Assembly: GCF_000499845.2 (NCBI RefSeq)
Contig: NC_023749.2
Location: 715,030 to 779,029, forward strand
DNA: 64,000 nucleotides
Direction: 5' to 3'
DNA from: Phaseolus vulgaris
Lineage: Eukaryota; Streptophyta; Magnoliopsida; Fabales; Fabaceae
Shown: in pieces, positions 1 through 11,872 of the stretch
Position numbering within the stretch: position 1 is the stretch's first letter
Layout: the number at the start of each line of letters is the position of its first letter
Made by a program: the position numbers and the translations under genes
The notes under the pieces: generated by a model
Database searches by the model: none
What the model saw: only the letters and a program-made list of their open reading frames with translations
Told to the model about the DNA's origin: nothing

Positions 1-547
1 ACTCGGGTTGCAACTTCTGAGTCAAAGTTGTAGGAGGCTTGCACCACCAAGTAGTCATCTGTTGAAGGGTCATAACCAAAACCATAGAGAAACACGAAAA
101 GCCTGGCATCCATATCCGATGCAATAGGTGACTCACACACTTGTTTGTGGATACCTGTTGCGGGATTCCACAAACACAGACTTTGGCTACAGTCCAAAAG
201 CACAAACAATGGATTAGATCAGAATGGGATTCTGGGGACAGAAAGTTGAGGTTTAATGCAGCCGAAGCAGAATCATCGTTAAGGGGTGCATTGAAGTCTA
301 TGGATCGGACTTCATGAACAGTAGGTCCCAAGAACAAAAGTCTCTCCGTGCATGCTGCAGCAAGTTCAAAATGTGAAATTGCAAAGTGGGGATCAGAGAT
401 TACAGAAAACCATGATTTACAGACACTTTTGAAACGAGCAAGAGACTTAACCGGCAACCTCAACAACATTTGAATGATCAAATTCCTCGGCAGAAGCACA
501 CTGATCCTGTTCCTTCTCCTTACTCTTCTACTCTTGGCTCTCTTCAT
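1..547 (-). pseudogene. F-box protein gene fragment with frameshift (runs off window start)
   Basis: Read on the minus strand from an ATG at 547-545, the frame encodes a basic N-terminus followed by a clear F-box (residues about 19-60, with LPRNLIIQMLLRLPVKSL and FKSVCKSWFSVISDPHFA). This is the SKP1-binding part of SCF ubiquitin ligase receptors. Near 205-225 the homology jumps to another reading frame. That second frame carries the F-box-associated domain signature (LCLWNPATGIHKQ, then GFGYDPSTDDYLVVQASYNF) and is open to position 1. A stop codon lies just upstream of the homology in the second frame, so the two parts cannot be joined without a shift. This is either a pseudogene or a base-call error. 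Legume F-box/FBA proteins are usually 350-420 aa, so roughly half the gene lies outside the window. The substrate is unknown. Confidence 0.75.
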
Positions 548-930
548 TTTACTTTCCTTCTTTATTGTGCATGCACCAAATGACTCAATACATAGAGATG
601 AGCTTCTTCCTTCTCCAGTACTCTTCCCAAGCTTCTTCCTTCTCCAGTACTTTTCCTGTATGACCAGTTTGTCCTTTGAGTACATCATTCCACAAAGAAA
701 TGCTTGAATGGTCAACTAATAATCAATACCTTTTTAACACTACCTTAATCATCAGCATCCTTTTCTATAAAATCTCAAACGAATAAAAAAAATAAAAATA
801 AAAAAAAATAAACTTGTATCTATTGATTTGTGTTTTGTTAAATTCTTTTTGTTTTAAAAAAATTAAAATCTATTAACCATTTCTGTTATTATGATAATGT
901 ATTTTTAAAAAAATTGGTATAGTTATAGAT

Positions 931-974
<44 letters not shown>

Positions 975-2200
975 TATATTTATTAAAATAAATTATAAAT
1001 TTATAATGTAAGTGCGCGAATACATATATTTATATTTTATTTAAATAAATTTAGATACGCTTATATCATAATATTATAAATAGAAAATCAAATATATGCA
1101 GTAGTAATATTATAAAAAGTTTACGCATGAATTTTTTTTATATGTGATCCTAAGTAAACAATTTAAGTAGAACTGTGTTTTTTATTTGCTATTGGTACGA
1201 ATTTGAAATCTAAATTATTTAATTAAATCACACAATTGAATAAACTTTGTAATTAAAATTGATATAGTTTTAAATAATCGTTTCTTTTAATTATTAACCA
1301 TTTTAAAAATAACACATGTTAATTTAAGCATTCAATAAATGTAGCATTCCAGAGATTTATGTAAAAAAAAGAATAAGATATTATATGTTGTCATTATCAG
1401 CTTCAAAGAGACTTTTCTTTCTTCTTTTTTTCTTTTCTTTTCTCCAAATGGTGATAAACACCCTCCCTCCCTTAACATAGAATCATTGAATTCACACCAA
1501 TAAATTTGATATATTCAAACACCATAACCAACATTGTCTCCTCAATGAGTTCAGTTTCTTCCCATTTATGAAGCTGAAGCACTGCACTGTTCACATTTTT
1601 TTCCCAGTAAACACCCAGACTGCATGTTGCGTTGTCTTTGTCTCTTCTTGAAAATTAAATCCACAAAAAGTGCTGCCACAGAACAAAAGCATAACAACTT
1701 TTCCACAACTTTGAGTATAGATAAAGCTAATAGTTTGCTTCTTGCATCGGTAGTAATCCAGATTGAGATATGTTATGAATGGTCGTAAGCTTTATATTCT
1801 CTTAAGCCAAAAGATTTAGTAAAATGGAAGAATTAGAAATGAATAAAATTGAACTTAGAAGAAGTAAACCAATTCGTACCAATATCATCAAGGAAAATAA
1901 TGATAGACTGAATACAACGTTCATTATCGATTATCGAGAGGCTTGAGAACCTCAATTGCTACCACAATTGTGGCCACATCTAATGCATTTGTCCATAATT
2001 TGGTACCCACAATGCAAACAATTTAAAACCACGATATTAAATAACCGCATGCATACTTGTCAACCAGGCGATATGCCTCCCAACATGGATGGAGGGTTGT
2101 TGCTGTCTCATCCATGCATTGTTCCTTTTCCATATGGATCATCCAATAAAGTGCCTAAGATTACAACACCAATTATAGGTATAAGTAAACAGTGCATGTC
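548..2200. other. AT-rich intergenic DNA
   Basis: I see no supportable gene here. It contains a (TA)n tract at 933-970 and generally AT-rich DNA with oligo-A and oligo-T runs. Short open frames at 1956-2267 and elsewhere lack recognisable domains. Confidence 0.6.
933..970. repeat. (TA)n microsatellite
   Basis: Uninterrupted TA dinucleotide run of about 19 units seen directly in the sequence. Confidence 0.95.
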
Positions 2201-2700
2201 TCATAACATAGGACCTCTAACTCTGCACTTGATCCAACACCAACAATATTTTCAACCTCAATTTTAGAAATAGAATCCTCATTGTCATTCTCATGACCAT
2301 TTTGAAAAGGGTGCTCAATCTTGGATCGTGGTAATATTACCTGAAGAAAATATATCTAGTTAAAGAAAGGTACCATGTACCATGCAAAAATGGTCACAAA
2401 AATAGTCACAAACCAATTACATTTGTCATTTTATACCATTTCACTGAGAGGATGCTTGTTGGAATATAAATTGTCTGGAGTTAACTCTGCCTAGAAATCA
2501 AGTAATGGAAGTCAGTATTTAAAATAACAACAATCACCTTTTTAAAAGTGTTTAAACCCAACAACCGAAACCGTGTTGGTAGTGGACGAAACACTAATTC
2601 ATTAGTCGAGTTGGCAGCATCCTTGAGAGAAACCTGGTGATGCTTACCAAACATTGAACTATTGATAAATACACTGAAAGAGATACGAAAACCAGACAAA
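2200..2700 (-). pseudogene. Possible unidentified gene relic
   Basis: On the minus strand an open segment at about 2520-2675 lies between an acceptor-like CTTTCAG and a donor-like AAAAAG|GTGATT. It would encode a stretch including FGKHHQVSLKDAANSTNE and LPTRFRLLGLNTFKK. A second acceptor-like TTTCTAG follows near 2490 and leads into AELTPDNLYSNKHP. Further down, an acidic segment (KIEVENIVGVGSSAELE) is open near 2220-2300. The codon texture looks gene-like, but I do not recognise the family and could not assemble a complete gene. It may be a decayed gene or captured exons. Confidence 0.2.
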
Positions 2701-2910
2701 AGTTAGTTTTCACCATAAAAAGACATTAACAACAAATAACAAAGGCCTCCAATTAAAAAATGTGAGCATTCATCGTAGACATGGCAAACAACCCGTAACA
2801 ATTTAATTTCTTTAAAGGGGTGAAGATGATAAAAAGGAAAATCTAAAACTGAACGGAAATCAAGAAAGAGAAATTGAACCTATAATATCTTTTTAGCAGC
2901 ACTCCCTTGC

Positions 2911-3140
2911 GTATCTTCTACAATATTTCCCTAATATTTTTCTCTCTCAAATTTGAAGAGACATTCCCTTTTTCTATGCAACGGTTTTTTAAAATTAACC
3001 ACTCTCTCAATTCAAAACCGTCCATCTTCTCCAGTATTTCCACTAATATTTTTCTTTCTCTCAAATTTGAAGAGACATTCCTCTTTCTATGCACCTGTTT
3101 TTAAAAAATAATCACTCTTTCAATTCAAAACTGCCCCAAC
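2911..3140. repeat. Two-copy tandem duplication, ~112 bp period
   Basis: A segment beginning near 2911 (with CTAATATTTTTCTCTCTCAA and TTTGAAGAGACATTCC) recurs near 3023 with the same order of landmarks and small differences. The copies are adjacent and in the same orientation. No coding meaning is evident. Confidence 0.8.
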
Positions 3141-3619
3141 CTTTATTTCACTTTAAAACTGTTCCTCCACATAGACTAAATATTTAAAAAAAAATAAGAA
3201 ATGACACAATGACCAGGTTAACTAAATCATATTGTCCTAAAACAACATAATAGGTTAAGTGTAATGTCATCTGCTAAGTGATGTATGTCGAAATTATTAA
3301 AACTCATCATTAAATATGAATTCGTGTCATTAAAGTTTATAGAGATTCGTAAAATTTCAAAAAGTTCAAATTAAATTTGAACCCATCGAGTTGTCACAAA
3401 GTACAAACCCAAATCTAATTGTTAAAATAATTGAGCTAACTAAAGCCTGAATCACCCTACAAATTGGGTTCCCAAACTTGCAGGGCTTGTATACTATTCA
3501 AAACTGGAAATTAATAATATAATATTATTCCTTTTTGTAAATTTGAGTAAAACCACCTACGAATCCAAATAACTCTTCACTTAAAAATTGATTTCTATTG
3601 TAACCAAGTAACCATTTTA

Positions 3620-3962
3620 TTGCACCCAATCACAGGGAAAAATCCGAAAATACCCTTAAAAATGGGTAAAATCCGAAAATACCCTTAAAAAGATGGAGTA
3701 CATGTAAAATTACATTCCATTCCGGACCCCTTTTTCCAGAACACAATAATCTCTTTCGGATAATTTTTTCCAAAATGTATTATTTTTAGTTCCGGATTTT
3801 TTTATCCAGAATGGAATTTTGTTTTTTTTTTCAGATTTTTATATCCGAAACACAAAAATATTTTCCGGATTTATTTGTTCATAATGCATTATTTTCACTT
3901 CCGAATTTTTATTTCCAGAATAAAGAGTATTTTTGAAATTTTAAAAATTATGTTGGGTGCAG
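3620..3962. mobile_element. MITE-like element with TGCACCCAA termini
   Basis: The block begins TTGCACCCAATC (3620) and ends GTTGGGTGCAGG (3952-3963), which are inverted repeats. Inside, units of about 60 bp repeat a TTCCGGATTTTTTTATCCAG-type palindromic motif four to five times. A duplicated AATCCGAAAATACCCTTAAA occurs at about 3641-3690. There is no ORF. The layout fits a non-autonomous DNA element. A relative lies at 51.2 kb and perhaps another at 10.5 kb. No clear target-site duplication was found, so the exact limits are uncertain. Confidence 0.55.
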
Positions 3963-4374
3963 GTTAGAAAGTGTTGGTTGCAGGGAGCATTTGCCACGTA
4001 AGTGTCCAAATATCTTATACGGAAGAATTACCACTCGGTCTACATCAACAAAGCCCTAACCCTTCAACAAATAATCAACTAGTCCAAAAACTCAATTATC
4101 CACTTCGGACAGTTCTAGTCCAGCTTCAGTAAGAACAATGCATATAACAAATATGTATCACCTTGGACTAATTCTCCAGCAACTACAACCAAAAAGTGAA
4201 TTACTATTTACAATTGATAATCTGTCATGCAAGCAACCACGCCACAAAGCAACAAAAAAAACTAAAGATTATTGTAGGAAAGTTAAAGAAGGAAGAAGAT
4301 GGTATTCACGAAAACTTATACACAGTACCTAAAGATCTATTCATGAACGGGAACAAGGACTACTAGAAACCAAT
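3963..4374. other. Intergenic / 3' flank of the 835-aa protein gene
   Basis: This stretch lies downstream of the minus-strand gene that ends at 4375 and probably contains its 3' UTR. No separate gene is seen. Confidence 0.5.
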
Positions 4375-7300
4375 TCATGTGCAACTTGACCAAGTTACTT
4401 GATCACGTTTTCGTTTATGATCCTCAGACAGTGGCAGATTATCGCTATCGATGTTCACTGGTATCGAAGAACACACGTCTTTGTCCACAGAAAAATGGCT
4501 GTCGCTAACTAGATTTGCAGGTTCCCCATCTATTGAAATCAAATTTGACTGCTGCTCAACTGAGACATCGCCATTGCTTTTCAGTTGTTCCTCAACGGAA
4601 AGATCAACATTGCTTTCCTTGACAGATGGGTCTATTGAACTGGTGGTTTCTTGTGTATCAACTTGAAGAAGGTCTTCAAGGAAACGCTCTGTGGCAGGAC
4701 TTGTGTGAGAAATAAATTTCACGTCCAAGATTGGGTTTTCAAAATCTACAACAGAGGAACCTACTGAAAATCCAAGAACTTTCTCTAAGATGTTCTCGTG
4801 GAAGGTCTTTCTAGGGACCTCTGTTGCCACAGTATGTTCAGTTCGTGAAGACTGCCCTTCCTCGGTGATACTATCACCTTCCTGACCATTGATTTTCCCA
4901 TTATCATCTTCTTCAGAGTTGTCAATAAAACCTGTTTCTGGATTGAGTTCAGCTAAACTATTAGTTTTCACATTCACCTCTTCTTGATCTCCTTTAGCAA
5001 TGCAAAGTTGGTCATCTTCTTCAGCTTCCTGGGCAATCTTTTCAGATGGTTTATAATTAGAATCTGGGTTTATCTTCTCACCATTTTCCAAAGTATTAGA
5101 TGAAGCCAACACTTGGATGTGACTAAATTCCTCACTGACTGCAAGACGAACTGAGCCATTTTTTGCTATCTCGCTATTGCTCCCATGGTCATCATCATCA
5201 TCATCTTCATTTGAAAACTCAGGGGCTGTAACAGTTAGACTTTTCGTATACTTTGGAGAGTTTACGGACATAGAAGATAAAAAATTAGCTAATGCAGAAG
5301 ATAAAGCATCATCAATTGTGTGCTTTCCTTTATCTTTCAAAGAACTTGTTTCTTGCTCTGATGCATTTCCTTCTTCATCCTCGCCATCAGGAAACTCTGG
5401 GGCCGTAACTACAAGACCTGGGAGCAATTGAGTAATATTTCCTGAATCAGACCTATGAGGAGAGACATATGGTATCTCTGCGTGTAAATGTTTCTCATCT
5501 GGTTCACTTTCCCTAGTGACAATATAATCAGGACAACTGTCACTGGTGTTGGCATCTGATACAATACAAGAAGCATCAGGAGAAGAAATTCTACAATGAG
5601 ATGGCGATGCAGAGTTCTGCAAATTCTTAGTCAATGTATCCAGTTGCTGCTCAACTCTCTGAAGTCTTGCCTCCATGCTGCTCATGGGCACTACCATTTT
5701 CTCTTGAAAGCCCAAACAGATTTCTTCTATCCTGTCCATGCGTGATACAAGCTGTTCCAGGACCCTTTCAACATTGCCACCCAAAGAAAAACCACCTTTA
5801 CTCTCAGAAATACCAACTTGTGAGGGGAGAGCACTACGGTTGCACTCTATTTTAGCAAATTGAAAGGGAACAGCACTATGGTTGTTCTCCATTTCAGCAA
5901 TTTTTGAGGGTACAACAGTGCTGTCCATTTTAGCAGTTTGTGAGGGTACTGCAACAGGGTTACTCTCAATTTTAGCATTTTGTGAGACTGCATCTGGCTG
6001 GGATGGACCCACCCAACTTCCTTTTACCTCCTTCAACTTCACTTCTTGGGGATCAGTTATGCTGGTGTTTCCTATCAGCTGGGTTTTAATTATCGAATCA
6101 CTAGCGGGAGTTGCTTGCAAATCATCCCCCAGAACAAGTGACTTTTCCTTTTTGAGAGCATTTAGATTGCTGAGCCCTGTTGTCTTAGATAATTGCATTA
6201 AAGTGGGTATAAACATAGCCATGAGGGAACTGCCAGATGAGTTTTCATGAGGCTTTTCTTGGCTTTCTGAATCGACTGAATCAACAGGATCAGCAAACAC
6301 ATAAATTTCATCAACATAAACACAGCCTTTATTCTGAAGCGAGAGCAGCCGAATAGTAACAGAAATGCAAGGATTTGTGTCGTCAATCTCTGCTGTAGCC
6401 TCATAAAGATCCTGGAGACAGGAAAAGAGCAACTGAAATCAGAAAACCAAACACATTGGTATGGTGCCCCATCTAATATGGCACCTCGTGAATCTAAGTC
6501 AAGAGAAGAATGTATTGTTTATTAAAAAGAAAACTATAGTTCCTCGCCTGAATTATGCTTTTGTACTCTTTCCTACTCCTAATTATTAAAAAAACACGCT
6601 CCCCTGTATCCCTAAGAGATGGAGTGCGTTAGTTTCTCTCCATTCAGATAAAATGAACCTTCAGGAACAAGACTAACAAATAATTTATCCTGACTCTGTT
6701 AAAATAACCAATAGCTAATTTTGAATAACCCACTATAAGTTATAGCATTTAAAAGATAATTTTTGCAGAAAGTACTAGAAGAAAAAGAGAATAAGAAGAT
6801 TAGATGAATTATGTTCTCCCATAAGCCAAAATCAACTTAGTATTTAAGTTCTATAAAAACACTCTGATAGATCTTCTCCAAAATCTTAAAAATAAGCTGA
6901 TTTTAGTTCATGAGAAAAACACAATTCATTAGTATTTAAGTTCTACAAAAACACTCTGATAGATCTTCTCCAAAATCTTAAAAAGAAGCTGATTTTAGTT
7001 CATGAGAAAAACACAATTCCTTTTTTCCTTTTCTTCCTCCAGTAAGTGTGCACGAAAAAAGTTTATCCGATGTTCATACAAAACCAGAGTAATGTTTCAA
7101 AGACACTTCTATCATCTCATGTCACGGAGTTTAAAAGTCAATACTAGTAGGGGTTAAAATCAAACTGGTGCTAACGATGTATAGAGTAAAAAAAAAGAAA
7201 CTTTGCACGCAACCAGTTCAAGCTACAAAAACTTCGCATGCATCATCAGTTTCTCCTGAATGGAGGAGCAGTGTAATTTAAGCATGAACCTTCACCAAAT

Positions 7301-7965
7301 TGATGCTACAACAGTTTGTTCCACATCCACCTTAACAGAGCACATCAATTCAGTTGTTCTTACTATTTATTTACGAATCTAAACGAAAGCCAACAAAATT
7401 GGGAAAACACTTATAGGAACACCTGCTGAGACTGATATGTTTTGGTGGAATTGAGGTAGGGCTTTGTTTGCAAATCGATGTTGGGAGAATCAGGAGCTTT
7501 GACCTCAACCCAATCATCTTCAGTTTTAACACTATCGTCACCGAGATTTTGGACAGCGGGCGAACGAAGCACGTGATCGTCTCTAACAGCAAGACCGCAT
7601 CGAACAGTGCAGAGATAGTCGTTGTTACTGCGGGCGTTGGGCGCAAAGTAAATCTCGTAGACGCGAGCACTGCTCCGAACGTAGATTTGCCTGAGCTCGT
7701 GTTTCTCCGCAAAAGTAACTGCACACGAAATAATGAATTAATCGAAAGCGTTAGTGTAATTGAAGTACAGTTAGGGGAAAACGAGGTTACTCTTGATCTC
7801 GCAAGGAGGAGAATCTAGCGATGGGGAATGAAGAAGAAGAGGAGTGGGATCAGTTTGGCCATCGTCGCTGAGAAGAGAGGAAGAGGATTGGAAAGTGATG
7901 CAGTCGCTGATAGAGGCGGAGGAAGGAATGGTCCAGTTGCATTGCGAATTCCAATCTCCCTCCAT
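4375..7965 (-). CDS. Uncharacterised plant protein with C-terminal-half coiled coil (835 aa, 3 exons)
   Basis: Exons, in transcript order: 7965-7791, 7718-7423 and 6411-4375. Introns are 72 bp and 1011 bp with GT-AG ends, and the 2508-nt total divides exactly by three. Start chosen: ATG at 7965 (MEGDWNSQCNWTIPSS). An in-frame ATG at 8091 would add only a poly-Ser/Leu stretch read from a GAA/CTT microsatellite and is less likely. Residues 50-120 (EIKITFAEKHELRQIYVRSS, VYEIYFAPNA) and about 158-205 (VTIRLLSLQNKG, VYVDEIYVFADPVDS) look like a conserved beta-rich N-terminal domain. A heptad-like coiled coil (NVERVLEQLVSRMDRIEEI and MSSMEARLQRVEQQLDTL) lies near residues 370-425. The rest is acidic, Ser-rich and probably disordered, and the C-terminus has a basic HKRKRDQ patch. 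I recognise it only as a plant-conserved protein of unknown function. Intron 2 holds a 92-bp tandem duplication. Confidence 0.85.
6839..7022. repeat. Two-copy tandem duplication, 92 bp, inside an intron
   Basis: Starting at AGTATTTAAGTTCTA (6839), a 92-bp unit is repeated from 6931 with only a few differences. Both copies lie in the large intron (6412-7422) of the 835-aa protein gene. Near-identity suggests a recent duplication. Confidence 0.9.
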
Positions 7966-7975
7966 AACTATACGC

Positions 7976-8039
7976 AGAAGAAGAAGAAGAAGAAGAAGAA
8001 GAAGAAGAAGAAGAAGAAGAGAAGAAGATGAAGAAGAAG
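7976..8039. repeat. (GAA)n / (CTT)n microsatellite beside a start codon
   Basis: An almost pure AAG run begins eleven bases upstream of the preferred ATG of the minus-strand 835-aa protein gene. On the transcript strand it reads as a CTT-rich leader. If translation began at the upstream ATG (8091) it would encode poly-Leu/Ser. CT-rich leaders are common in plant 5' UTRs. Confidence 0.95.
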
Positions 8040-8360
8040 ATGATGAAGATGATAAATCAACGGTTGCGATGGTTGCTGGCGGATAAATCAAGCAACCTAA
8101 TGCATCTCACTCTTTATATCTACTTCTTCAACAAATGTTCTTCATGTATTTTACTTTTTTTCATGAAGATAAGTGTAACAATAATGATTTTTACATTTAT
8201 GAAATTATTAAAATAATTTTTATTAACTAAAATAGAAACAAACTTATGGAAAATTAATAATTGAAGCAAAATTTTGAATATTTTAAAAACCTATGATAGA
8301 AACTGCAAGGAAAAAAACAAAATTGGGAATAAAAATTAAATAGACTAAATTCATTTTCTT

Positions 8361-8362
<2 letters not shown>

Positions 8363-8400
<38 letters not shown>
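8363..8400. repeat. (TA)n microsatellite
   Basis: Uninterrupted TA run of about 19 units. Confidence 0.95.
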
Positions 8401-8402
<2 letters not shown>

Positions 8403-9889
8403 AATTTTTTATTTATTCTACAACTCATTATTTGTATAAGTATTTTAAAACTTTTAAGTATTTATTTATTGAAAACTAGCTTTGCACAGTGATTACACAA
8501 TTTGGAAAAAAACAATTTTTTTTCCAAGCATTTTCACTGCAACTTTTGTCATTCAATTTAAGAGATAATATGAAACTAAAATACCGAACATTCTATTATT
8601 AATAGTTATGTCCCAAAAGTTTAAATGATCTGAAATTATAACATTTTTTTTCTGTTAATCATGATATTTATAAATCTTAGTTAATTATTAATTATTTTAA
8701 AATCTTATTGATTATTAATTATTTTTTAAATTTCAACAAATATTATTTAATATTTTTTAAAAAAATTCAATTGATTTCAAGTACACAAAGATATATAATC
8801 ATGATTAATTATTTTTAATGTCTTCTATATTTTAAATTTTAACTAATATTATTTAATCCTTTAAATTTTTCTTAACCAATTTTACGTATCACAAAAATAT
8901 ATCTTTATATATAAATTCCATTTTCTTTTAATAAGAAATAGTTACATTAACTTTGTCATTTTAAAACATAGTAACCTAAAAACCTTATATTAACTAGTTA
9001 CTAAAACAACATACGAATTATAGTTATTTTATTTCATCTCAATTTTTATTTACCAAAACAGATTAAATTATATTATTATGCTATAATTACATTATTTCAT
9101 CTTAAATTAATGAAATATTAATAATAAATCCAATTCTTAACACGTACGAAAAAGCCATACCAAATTGGAGTCTCAAATAAGACTGTGGTCTTGTATCATA
9201 AAAATGAAATACTATTTTTTTTATCTTATACACCACCAATTAAAGTGTTATTCGTACAATATGTTACTATTGGAAATAAAGTTGAAAAAATGAAACTAAA
9301 ATATAAAAAATAGAATCAACTTAATATTAATATAATTTATTATTATTAATGATTTGAAAATAAATACCAAAATTCACTCAAATTTACGGGATATGGTTAT
9401 GTAATTGCTACTAATCTCATCATTTACTAATCAATATCATTTTTTTACCAGATGTAATATAGGTTGTAATGAGAAAACAAGTGTGAAGAACACAAAACCT
9501 TGAATTTGGGTTACAATAATGAAAAAAAATATCTTTGAAAGTTTTTTTTTTCATTTTCTTCTAAAAAAACACATTTTTTTCTGTATATTTATTTATTTTC
9601 TCCTCTACCAACAAAAAAAAACAGCACAAGTATAAGATTTTCATATCTAAAAATCAATGGGAATCATGAATCGTAAAAAATTACCAATATAAGGAAAATA
9701 TACTGTTTGTCATAAATATTTATAAGAATGTTTAGTTAATTTTCTCTTTAATTAAAGAATAAAGTGCATTTTGTTTGAAAATTTGAATTAAATACAAAAT
9801 TATGGATTTTAAAACAATGATCCTTTGAGTTGGTGAAATGAGACTCAGACATTGTCGAACACATATCGATATTCGTAGGATAAATATTA

Positions 9890-10050
9890 ATGAAATATTC
9901 AATTCAAAAAATATTTGTTAAATTTTTAATAATTTTAAAATGATCCTAACATAATTTTTAAAAATATAAATACATTAATTTTCTAAAAACTCAAATTCAT
10001 TGTATAAATTTTTATTATGGTTATAAAAATAAAAAACAAAATCTTTTAAA
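9890..10050. repeat. Dispersed repeat, copy A
   Basis: The end of this block (TTGTATAAATTTTTATTATG followed by G/A-TTATAAAAATAAAAA) matches 37.80-37.87 kb in the same orientation. The preceding text (CAGACATTGTCGAACAC against CAGACATTGCTCTTAAA, then a satellite-like GATAT run) also aligns loosely. It looks like a transposon fragment of unknown class. Confidence 0.5.
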
Positions 10051-10479
10051 TCAAAATAAAAAACATTTTCTACTAAAAAAAACTGAAACATGAAATATAC
10101 TAAAAAAAACATATAAAAAAGTTTCAATTTTAGTGATACGACTTTTAAACATGAAATATACTATATAAAAAAAATACGCATATTGTGTATTGAAGGTCCA
10201 CAAACACGACCATACATAAATAATCAGAATAATTATAAAGTATTGAATTAACACACTCTTTTTAGAAAGTAATAATGAGTTGAGATAAGATAGAAATTGA
10301 GTTGTGATAAATAAAGTTTATTTTATTTCAACTTCATACAAATGTAGTTTATTCGAACTCAACTCAATTTATGGACCGCTTATTCCTCCACCACCACCAT
10401 TACTTATTCAACCACCTCCATAAATTTTAAAATTTTCAAAATTAATTTTCAAAATTACTCTTCATCCAAAAAAAAAATA

Positions 10480-10890
10480 TTACAATTTCTAGATTATGTA
10501 TTTTAGAAGTAACAAATTACAACTTCCATATAATTCAAATCTATTTAACAACTCACAATACTGGATTACGTAATTCATAACTTATTAAGAAAATAAACTT
10601 ACCGAATTATATAATTCGAAAGTAAAAAATTACCACTTTCGGATTACGTAATTCATAACCTATTTAACAACTAACAATATTAGATTACATAATCCAAAAT
10701 TTATTTAAGCAAATAGGTTATGGATTACGTAATCTGGAAGTGATAATTTTTGTCTTCCAGATTACATAATCCAGAAGGTTTATTTTCTTAAATAAGTTCT
10801 GGATTATGTAATCCAGCATTGTGAGTTGTTAAATAGGTTTTGGAGTACGTAATTTGAAAGTTGTAATTTTTGATTTTCGGATTATGTAAT
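10480..10890. repeat. Array of near-identical palindromes forming a large inverted repeat
   Basis: Variants of the self-complementary motif GGATTACGTAATCC (some GGATTATGTAATCC or GAATTATATAATTC) occur about eleven times, alternating with spacers such as TATTTAACAACTCACAAT. The second half of the block is the reverse complement of the first (CTATTTAACAACTCACAATA at about 10540 pairs with CATTGTGAGTTGTTAAATAG at about 10817), with the centre near 10690. There is no ORF. The downstream flank GGAGTGCAGGAAGAAACA resembles the right end of the 51.2 kb element, so this is probably an old member of the same MITE-like family. Confidence 0.8.
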
Positions 10891-11466
10891 TTGTAGTGTA
10901 AAACATTGCTATGGAGTGCAGGAAGAAACAGTCCAATTTATGTTAGATTAACAATGCGATCCCATTTGGTAATTTTTAATTTAAATTAAACTAATTTAGC
11001 TTATAAACTAAATTTACCAAATCAACTGTTGCAATTTTACAAACTAATATTCGAGTTTTCTTCAATTACTGAAGGCTGAAATATCTGTCTTAATTAACTA
11101 TGTCATTCTCTTGTGTAGGCTGAGAGTAAAATAATGCTAATTTTCTTGTCAGTGGGTTGAAGTTAAAGCATCGAAATAGTTTTTGATGAATGGCTTCAAG
11201 TTAAACCTACTCAAGCTTGTTTCTTTCATCATTGTAGTGCAAATCTAATATTTTTCTTCCACTCTCTAAAGAAAATTTGGGTTAGAGATCGTTCAACATT
11301 TCAACATAAAACGATCTTAGCTAAGGGGAAAAAACAGAAGTATACACAAGACAAAAGGCAAAGTAGATTGTTTCATGAACAAATAGTACAGAGAGACGAA
11401 AGATCATCATATGAAAAGGAAAACATTACATTGCCGTTGTTCTTTTGGTAGATACAGCCTAAGGCC

Positions 11467-11787
11467 TCATTTGTGACAAATCCTGGCTGTTGGCATGGTG
11501 ACACAAATAGGATAATAGATTTTCTTAGCTTCAGGAGTGCCACGTTTGGGCTCATCAGCCATGGACATCCCAGCAACAGAGCAAACAGCTGCTGCAGCAG
11601 CAGCAAACATCATGTTCCTCCTTCCATTGTTGCCCTCCTTGTCATTCTCACTACTGAACTTTGTCTTCTCTCCTTCAACTGCTTTGGAAGCATTTGCCAC
11701 CACCAGCCTCCTTGGGGATGCAACCGGGGACCGGTGGCTGATGACTGAGCTGCCAATGAGTGATGCTGCCATGGTGATTGATGCCAT
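11467..11787 (-). CDS. PSBTN: Photosystem II 5 kDa protein, chloroplast precursor (106 aa)
   Basis: Single-exon gene on the minus strand. The start is ATG at 11787; a second ATG five codons in is less likely. The N-terminal ~45 residues are Ser/Ala/Arg-rich, typical of a stromal transit peptide. They are followed by a twin-arginine (GRRNMM) and a hydrophobic stretch ([17 protein letters not shown]) that form a thylakoid-lumen targeting signal. The predicted mature peptide starts at about residue 79 ([19 protein letters not shown]) and ends ARICHK, about 28 aa with two cysteines. Length and ending match the known plant family (nuclear-encoded PsbT/PSBTN), a small lumenal subunit of photosystem II. 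The 3' UTR lies below 11467. Promoter elements typical of light-regulated genes are listed separately. Confidence 0.95.
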   Translation of the reverse strand: MASITMAASLIGSSVISHRSPVASPRRLVVANASKAVEGEKTKFSSENDKEGNNGRRNMMFAAAAAAVCSVAGMSMADEPKRGTPEAKKIYYPICVTMPTARICHK

Positions 11788-11872
11788 CTCTGCTATGTGA
11801 TATCAGTCTTGAACTAACCCCAAAAACTAGTCCTTCTATGTTGCAAGTAGAAGGAGTTAAGTTTGATAAAAG

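Larger units (their letters stand above)
8100..11330. other. AT-rich intergenic DNA without genes
   Basis: This holds a (TA)n run (8363-8400), a dispersed repeat shared with 37.7 kb (about 9890-10050) and the palindrome array at 10.48-10.89 kb. No supportable coding sequence is seen. The 67-aa frame at 10051-10254 is low-complexity AT-rich chance coding. Confidence 0.7.

Noticed and set aside
1956..2267. 103-aa plus-strand frame
   Set aside because: No domain and poor codon texture; the opposite strand looks more exon-like.
10051..10254. 67-aa minus-strand hydrophobic frame
   Set aside because: Phe/Tyr/Ile-rich frame expected by chance from A/T runs.
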